Of a DNA stretch of 39,643 bases, positions 23,301 to 32,300 are shown piece after piece; positions within the stretch are counted from its first letter, which is position 1; every line of letters starts with the position of its first letter. Origin of the DNA: Saccoglossus kowalevskii (Eukaryota > Hemichordata > Enteropneusta > Harrimaniidae). The translations under genes were made by a program, and so were the position numbers. Location of the stretch: NCBI RefSeq assembly GCF_000003605.2, contig NW_003106600.1, positions 287,884 to 327,526 of the forward strand, read 5' to 3'. Below the pieces are notes generated by a model. It was given only the letters and a program-made list of their open reading frames with translations. It was not told the origin of the DNA and searched no databases.

Positions 23301-26300
23301 CAGCAGTCGGCTGCACCTGGCATGGCTGAGACTGATATGGTAACAAAGACGACTGAAGTTACCATCATAACGACCTGGAGGACCGTCATCCGTAATAAAG
23401 ATGGTGAAATAATGAGGAAACCTGATGGGAATGTCGCACATGTTGGTGATCCGTTCCAGGATGAAGATGGGAAAGAAGTTGCCGGTAAGGTGTATGGACC
23501 AGATGGTAAACCAATGGAATACACCATATATCTGCAAATGATTAAAGTTCATCGCATTATGATCCGAGATAATGATGGCCATCCAAAGAAGACTCCAGAT
23601 GGGCGACCGATGTATGCTGGTGATCCAGTTGTTGATGAAGAAGGACGTGTAATTGAAGGGATGGTTTATGGTCTTGAAGGCGAGTCTGTCACATATGAAG
23701 ATTACTTATCCACAGCTGCTGAAACTAGGGAACCAGTACTTGGAGATGATGGTGAGGAATTGAAAACCGCTGATGGTCGTCCAATTCGACCTGGAGATCC
23801 AGTTATTGATGAGGACGGTAAAGTGGTCAAGGATTTGGTCTATGGTCTGGATGGCAAACCAGTACAGTACACTATGTTTTATACAACAGTCATCGTCACA
23901 CGTCAGATCATAAGAGGTCCTGATGGTCTGCCAATGTATACAGCCGATGGAAGACCGATTGTTGCTGGTGATCCGGTTGTTGACGAAGATGGTGTGGTAC
24001 GACAAGATATGGTCTATAACTTAGAAGGTAAACCTGTACCTGTATACGAATACTATATAACTACAATTACAAGGTCGGTAATCAAAGGTCCCGATGGAGA
24101 ACCACTGAAAACCGCTGATGGTCGTAACGTACATCCAGGTGATCCTGTCGTTGATGAAGACGGCAAGCTGGTGAAAGGTATGGTGTACAATCGTGACGGC
24201 AAACCAGTCAAATATACTGAATACTTTATTACTATTACTGTTACAAGAAAAATAATTCTCGGACCCGATGGTAAGCCGCTGAAAACCGCAGACGGAAGAC
24301 CAATGTATCCTGGTGATCCAGTTGTTGAAAAAGATGGTACTGTTGTACAAGGAATGGTGTATGGGGAGGACGGAAAGCCACTTCCTTATGAAGAGTTCTA
24401 CTCCACTAATGCCAATGCAATATTAAGAACCCCTGTGATTGGCCAAGACGGGGAGCCAATGATCACTAAAGATGGTAGAGTTATGTACGCTGGTGATCCA
24501 GTCGTGGATGATAACGGTAAAGTTTTGCATGGACTTGTGTATGGCTATGACGGTAGACCAGTTCCTTATAGCGAGTTCTACACGCACTCTACTCGAACTA
24601 CAACAACTACAACGACTACCACAAGTACAGTAACAAGAGTATCCGTGAAAGATAAAGACGGTTATCCGATGAAAACTCCAAAAGGTCAATTTATTTATGC
24701 CGGTGACCCCTACATGGATGAAGATGGGACTTATATTCCTGGGATGGTCTACGGCCACTACGGCCAACCGGTGACGTACAGCACCTTTTACTCTGAAACC
24801 ACAACCACCAAAATCTCTGTCGAACCTGTAATCGGGCCCGATGGAAAACCAATGAGACGACCTGATGGTAAAATCATCTATGTCGGTGATGCTGTTGTTA
24901 ATGAAAAGGGTCAGGTAATACCAGGAATGATTTACGGACCAGACGGTAAACCAGTTCCGTTTGTACAAGATAATGTTGCACCCATATCCATTCCAGTACA
25001 TGCTGGGTAAGTTGATATTGCATCGTTGTTATTTTTATTTTCAAAACGTGTAAATTGTATACAAGTGTGATGACGATGATTATACAACAACACCTTAGAA
25101 ATAAATGAGCATCAAAATCTCATTGAGAGCAAGTGAAAGAGCCATCAATGTAACCATTGTATTTGACCAGTAGAGCGTGTATCGTCTTGGATGAATGATG
25201 TTTAATTTGCCTGAAATAAAAAATTCACTTATGTAAATGAGAGGCATGTCTATTATCAAACTGTCATATTATAGTGTACAACAAATTACAACGTAGTTTA
25301 TTAGAGATATGATTCTCATGACGTAAATATGGCGTATTATAAATATGACATACTTTGTTTATTTGGTGAGACCAGTTTATAACATAACCGAAGATTTTCA
25401 TGAACACAAAAAACATACAAAATAGTCATTTTTATTGCAATATAGCGATTAATTATTAAAATATTACTTATGTTGGCCATAAAAAAAATGTCTAATTTAC
25501 CTAGTTAAGTGCATTGGCTACTTGTAGAGGTATATACCTTGCGAATCTAGTAAAACGTAACAAAGTAATTGTATGTATTTTCGTACGGATTTTCACTATT
25601 TATCTTGAAATTAAGAACAAATAAAATATTGTACTTGAATAATTCTCACTGTGATTTTTTTCCCTCGACAGATTCCTTATCAGTTTTATGGTAGATGCTC
25701 GTGGTGGAGCCATGCGTGGTTGCCGTCTTCCTGGGCTTCGTATTATCGTTCCACCAGGGAAGGCGACCGGGCCAACTCGCATCACCTGCCGCATGATAAA
25801 GAGAATGAAACTAGTTAACCCACCCCCATTGATGGAAGGTGAAGCCCTCGCCAGTCGTGTACTGGAAGTTGGACCTTCTGGTGCTCAATTCCTCGGGTAA
25901 GTTGAACAGGGGTTCGTCTGTTATAACATTGTTAGAAAAAAATATATATAACCCATTCCCTGATTGGCTAATAAGAGTAATGATATCTGTAATCCATATG
26001 TGTGGCAATCTGAAATTGATGAATTGATCTGCCAATTGGAAACACTGTTACTGAAATTGATGAATTCATCTGCCATTTGGAAACACTGTTACATTCTTTC
26101 TACCAAGATGTTGTACATTATTGTCCTGTTGTATGTGGTAAGTGTTAGAGCATAGAAAGCTGTGTTGTGGATCTTCCTTGGTTTTTTGTTACCTTTGATG
26201 TCTACTAGGTGGAAGTCTGTGAAGAGACAGCATGTTGTGTTTCGTATCCATGCATGTTGTAATGGGATCATTGATTGTCTTTCTCTATTAACATAACAAT

Positions 26301-29300
26301 GTTCATTTCAAAATATATCCATTTTTCGGTTTCATTAATTCTTTTCTGCAATAAATTTCCTTACAATGTTTCCAAATTCCTTCATTATAAATTACTGTCC
26401 ATTCTTCCACTGTGGTTCTGTGATCCCCACAAAGTAATTGTTTTCTGTAGTGTTTACTTTTACCTATCCCTTTCGTTAGTCCTTGTGTGGTTCTATTACC
26501 CCTATAAATAAATAAATCATCTGATGCTCTATGGCCTTATCATTGGTATGAAGTAAAAGATTTGCCAGTACTTTCACAAAATGAATTACCATGACCACTA
26601 CACTGAACCTATCATACTACTGTTCTCCACGCTCAGGTTTTGTCACTTCCACTATTTAATGACTACCGGTATGTTCCTGGTATTGTGGTCCTGTCACCCC
26701 ATACAAAATGAATGAATCTGTCTCCCTCATTGGTGTTGTCACCCCACTGTCCCATATACTGTGGTGCTGTCGTCCCACTGATTCTTTGTTTTATTACCCC
26801 CACAGTTTAATGAATAAGTCCCTGATAATGTGGTCTTGTCTCTTTCTTATAAAATGAATGAATCTGTCACCCCACTGTACTTCACACTGAGGTGCTGTCA
26901 CCCCCTCCTCCACAAGTCAATGATTCTGTTCTCTACATTGGCGATGTCTTCCCACTCCTTCACACTGAGGTGCTGTCACCCCCTCCCCCACAAGTCAATA
27001 ATTCTGTCTCCTACATTGGTGATGTCTTCCCACTCCTTCACACTGAGGTACTGTCCCCCCCCCCACACACACACACAAGTCAATAAGTCTGCCCTCTATA
27101 CTGGTGATGTCTTCACACAGGTGCTGTCACAATTTAATGATATTGATATTGTTTTTTTCACTTCCCTATACCCAATGAATGAATCTGATGTCACCCCCAC
27201 AATTTAATCCTGTACTGGTAGTTTTTGTTATCCCACACAAAAGTAATAAATCTGTTTCCTACTCTGTGGTGCTTGTTGATTCTTGATTTTTNNNNNNNNN
27301 NNNNNNNNNNNNNNNNNNNNNNNNNNNNNNNNNNNNNNNNNCACCCCCACAATTTAATCCTGTACTGGTAGTTTTTGTTATCCCACACAAAAGTAATAAA
27401 TCTGTTTCCTACTCTGTGGTGCTTGTTGAATTCTTGAATTTTTCGCCATTGCTGTCTCCAGTGATTCGTTTTATTTGCAGTCTTTGTTACCATGGCTATT
27501 ATTGTGAGCCACATCATTATTAACCATCTAACTATAACTATCCTTTATCAACAATGAATGCTCTTTAAATCATGGTAACCATGGTAATGATATACTATCT
27601 TTCTGAATGTATGTACCAGATTAAATTTAACTTTTTGAGTTGCCTGTGATAAATGAATGCATCGTCTTGTTTCATCTCTTGTTTCTCTTTAACATTTACA
27701 ATTAATTCATCCTTCATCCTGTCTATCAATCCGCGAACTTGACTGCCAATAGGGGTTTAGGCAACAAAGTCTACTACCACCCTCCCCTCAATGAGGGGGA
27801 GGCACTTGTGAGCCGTATTGTTGAACTCGGCCCAGCACAAGAAAAATTCTTGGGGTATGTAGTGTCAACAATTCGTATCTACAGTTGTTACATTTACCAC
27901 TTTGATAGTGCTTTTTTCCTCCTTACCTTCTTAAAGTAGTGTTTTAACTCTCCTGCACGTTTGGGTAGTCCTGTCATGTGGTGTGTACGCAATTGTTGTT
28001 GATTTTCAGTTCATTATTCGAGACAGTGTTTATGATGTTTATTAAATCGTTACAGTCGTTGTGCCACTCTGTGTTTGATACAAGTCACATGCAGTGTATA
28101 CACAATGCATGGAACATGTATTGATTGTTCATTTAAAATAAAACGCATATTGCACCTCGACTGAAGTGACGTTGACTTTCAATGTTATGTGTTGCATGTC
28201 ATGCATGTTTATAGTTGTTTTGCTTCAACGCTTTCACCCCTATCTGTGAATGGTTTGACCTATATTATTACTGGCCCATTCCAGTGGCAGTTGTGAAACT
28301 GTTGGTTTTGTATTTCATTTTGTGATTTTTAAAATACCTTAAGTTTTTATGTTTATTTTTTTGTATGGGTGAATTTAAACATTGTATAAAATTTGGAGGT
28401 TAGCATCATTGGTTTATTCTAGTTTTAAAAATTGGTTTATTCTAGTTTTATGTCTGAACATAGTTTTATTCTAGTTTAAATGAAAATTGATTTATGTACA
28501 TGTTCCAGTCAGTGTATAATAAACATCTCAGCTGTGCATGTTTTGACCCCTCCACTTGTCAACATTGACCTTTGACCTCAATTTTCATCCCCGTTAACCC
28601 TCTACCTCAAATTTCATCTCTGTTCACCTTTGACCTCAAATTTCATCTCCGTTCACCTTTGACCTCAAATTTCATCTGTTCACCTTTGACCTCAAATTTC
28701 ATCTCCGTTCACCCTTGACTACAACCTTCATCAACATTCCTAAGTAGTCATTCAGGTATCTTTATTATATCAATATTTGAATAAAAAAACAGAAATTATT
28801 ATAAATTCTGGCAGGGAAATAAAAAGATTTGAAAAATTTAGTTATTTTCATCTCCAAATATCTGGCCAGACAGGTTTGATAAATAAAATTGATAAATCAG
28901 AAATTACAGAAATTTATTAAAACACAAATCCCACATTGGTGTGTGTTCTTCCAACTTAGCACTTCTAAAAATGCCTTTGTTTACTAAATAAATTATGGTT
29001 CTGTTTGATATTTATGTTTTTTATCATAAAAAATTCCAGTTTTTATAACTATTTTTATTTATTTTTTTAAATTCTATACGCTTTCAGTCCTGTGATTATC
29101 GAGATACCACATTTTGGTTCGCTGCGTGAAAAAGAGAGAGAAATTGTTGTATTACGTAGTGACAACGGCGAATCATGGAAAGAACACACATTGGAATCTT
29201 CAGATGAGTTAGTACATGAAACGCTTAATGGTACACTTGACGGAGAAGGTAAGCGCTTTGAATGCTTGAGGAAGCTTTCAACGTTAAAGAGAGCTTTCCA

Positions 29301-32300
29301 TGCTTGAGGGAGCTTTCCATGCTTGAGGGAGCTTTCCATGCTTGAGAGAGCTTTCAACGCTAGAAGGAACTTTCCACACTAGAGACTTGTTTAAGACCAT
29401 CTTGTGTAATCTCGATAGAACATCAAATCTCAAACCATTCATTTTTGTTAATTATCAATTGCATTGTTTTCGTTTATATATTGTAAGAGACAAATATGTC
29501 CATGCAAAACTATTTTCTATTTCCACTGGAATTTTAACTAAAATATTCCTTGATTTTTAAAAAATTATTGCTGTCATGTTTCAGATCTGTCACTAATTTT
29601 CCAGACGACTGAGTTAAACATTCTGTTGCCATAATGCTAGTTATTTCTGTGCAAAACATTAACAACGTCTGTATTTTGAACTCTTAGTCTCTCATCATGC
29701 CATGAGCAAGAATGATTACAGTAGTCCTTCTCTGAACATGCTATGTTTTCTTGCAGTGTCTTATATGACCATATTCATTAAACCAATATTGCCTTTCCAG
29801 ATTTGGCATATATATATAATTTAATCATTGCCTAGTCTATAGTCCAGCAATTGTAATCACATTTTTATTGATTTCCAGAAATTGAATCATTGGAAGATTT
29901 AGTTGAAAAACGAATTTGTAGAATAGTTACCCGAGATTTCCCACAATACTTTGCTATTATCTCACGAGTACGTCAAGAAACGAATACAATTGGACCATCA
30001 GGGGGAATGTTAAGTTCAACAGTTGTTCCACAAGTACAAGCAGTGTTCCCTGAAGGTACTCTAACTAAGAAAATCAAAGTTGGTCTCCAGGTAAGTAAAT
30101 CACATGTTACATACTAGCCAGTCACATGGTACACACTAGCCAGTCACATGGTACAAACTAGCCAGTCACATGGTACAAACTAACCAGTCACATGGTGCAC
30201 ACTAGTCAGTCACATGGTGCACACTAGTCAGTCACATGGTACATACTAGCCAGTCACATGGTACACACTAGCCAGTCACATGGTACAAACTAGCCAGTCA
30301 CATGGTACAAACTAGCCAGTCACATGGTACACACTAGCCAGTCACATGGTACATACTAGCCAGTCACATGGTACATACTAGCCAGTCACATGGTACATAC
30401 TAGCCAGTCACATGGTACACACTAGCCAGTCACATGGTACACACTAGCCAGTCACAGGGTACACACTAGCCAGTCACAGGGTACACACTAGCCAGTCACA
30501 GGGTACACACTAGCCAGTCACAGGGTACACACTAGCCAGTCACAGGGTACACACTAGCCAGTCACAGGGTACACACTGGCCAGTCACAGGGTACACACTG
30601 GCCAGTCACAGGGTACACACTGGCCAGTCACAGGGTACACACTGGCCAGTCACATGGTGCACACTGGCCAGTCACATGGTGCACACTGGCCAGTCACATG
30701 GTGCACACTGGCCAGTCACATGGTGCACACTGGCCAGTCACATGGTGCACACTGGCCAGTCACATGGTGCACACTGGCCAGTCACATGAGAGATGTGAGC
30801 ACGATGCATAACTTCTAATGGTGTCTTCAATATTCTCATTTATAGGCCCAACCAATTCCAGTAGACATCATCAAGAAAGTCCTTGGTAACCGTGTAATGG
30901 TGAGTCCCATAGTGACAATAGAACCCAGGAGAAGGAAATTCCATAAAGCTATTACAGTAACAATTCCTGTTCCATCAGCAACGACGCAAGGTGTTATGAA
31001 TGGTTATGGTGGTGATACGCCAACTCTTAGACTTTTGTGCAGTATTACAGGTGAGCAATTAAAATATGAATATTATCCAATTTGATGCAATTCATTTGTT
31101 TCATTAATGTAGCTGAAATGTGCCAGTTTTTCGCAATGTCATGTTCAATGTCATTCCATTTAATATATACAACTCAACGATTAATTGTTGCATGGCAACT
31201 GTGATGCATAATCTAATACAGACAGTGGTGGTCATATTGATTTGTACACTATCCTAAAATTACCACGAGTAGCATGAGTAAATATGTTTCAATGTATTTT
31301 TTATTAGGTGGCACTCAACCCGCACAATGGGAAGACATTACTGGCACAACACCTCTTACTTTTGTCAATGAGTGTGTGTCATTTACCACCACAGTATCTG
31401 CAAGGTATGTATTGTATCAAACTTTATACCGCATTAACTTTATCAGATGCACTTGAATATTAAAACTGTTAATGACCTCACCTGAGGGCATTATAAACAA
31501 TTATTGCCCATCAAGTGACTGTTATTGACCTGAAGCTGAAGGCCAAGGAAAATAATAGTAATTCTTGGTATCAACACAATCCAAGGATAAGAACAGTAAG
31601 TATTAAAGATAACTGCCAGAACCCAAATGATGTTAGATGAAAATTACACATCGAAAAATGTTGTTCACCTTTTTATCGTCAACAACCTGTGTCATAGCAA
31701 AACGGAGAATTAAGACTGTGGCAAGAATTGTGCAAGGAGATGTAAAAATTAATAGTGAACATGATTGTGATCATGTGTTCACTTTTGACAAATAACACTG
31801 ACATTGTAATATTAAATAGCATAGTTGTCACATTAAAATCATTCAAATTCATCTAAAGATGCTGAACATCCGTGGCAATGGGTGATGTCCCGTACACTGT
31901 GCGAGTGCTGCAAAAATCTAATGATTTGATTTTGAATTAGGTTTTTATAGCGTAATGTCAAAATTCTGATTTTTGAGTGGGGTATAATATTGTGTTAAAT
32001 TATCTTTACTTTAGCACATTATTATTATCTCCTAAAATACTTTCGCATTTGTCAAATCCCATGTGACGTTTTTGACGTCACACCGATGCTATGACGCTTG
32101 TTTGTCCTGTTTTTTTTACATTTGATTTCACATCAATTGCAGGATCTCGTAGTACAAGCAAAATGGTTTCTTGTTGGACTTGGTGAAATAAATCTTTCTG
32201 TAGAATCATGCTATGTCATTGGAGTATGAAAATATGTAGTGGCAAATATTTGTGCTACATTTTTGGTGGAAAATAATTTACCTGAAAATTATAAAGGCAC

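Larger units (their letters stand above)
25897..27752 (+). other. Intron with a degenerate repeat array and an assembly gap
   Basis: It contains the 78-bp-unit array (about 26400-27441), the 50-N gap at 27292-27341 and the duplicated gap flanks. No exon found in it, though the sequence lost in the gap cannot be judged. Confidence 0.75.

Noticed and set aside
23193..25001. Several minus-strand open frames over exon 17, up to 192 codons
   Set aside because: They are antisense shadows of the repeated, strongly coding plus-strand exon. Their periodic look comes from the DG repeats.
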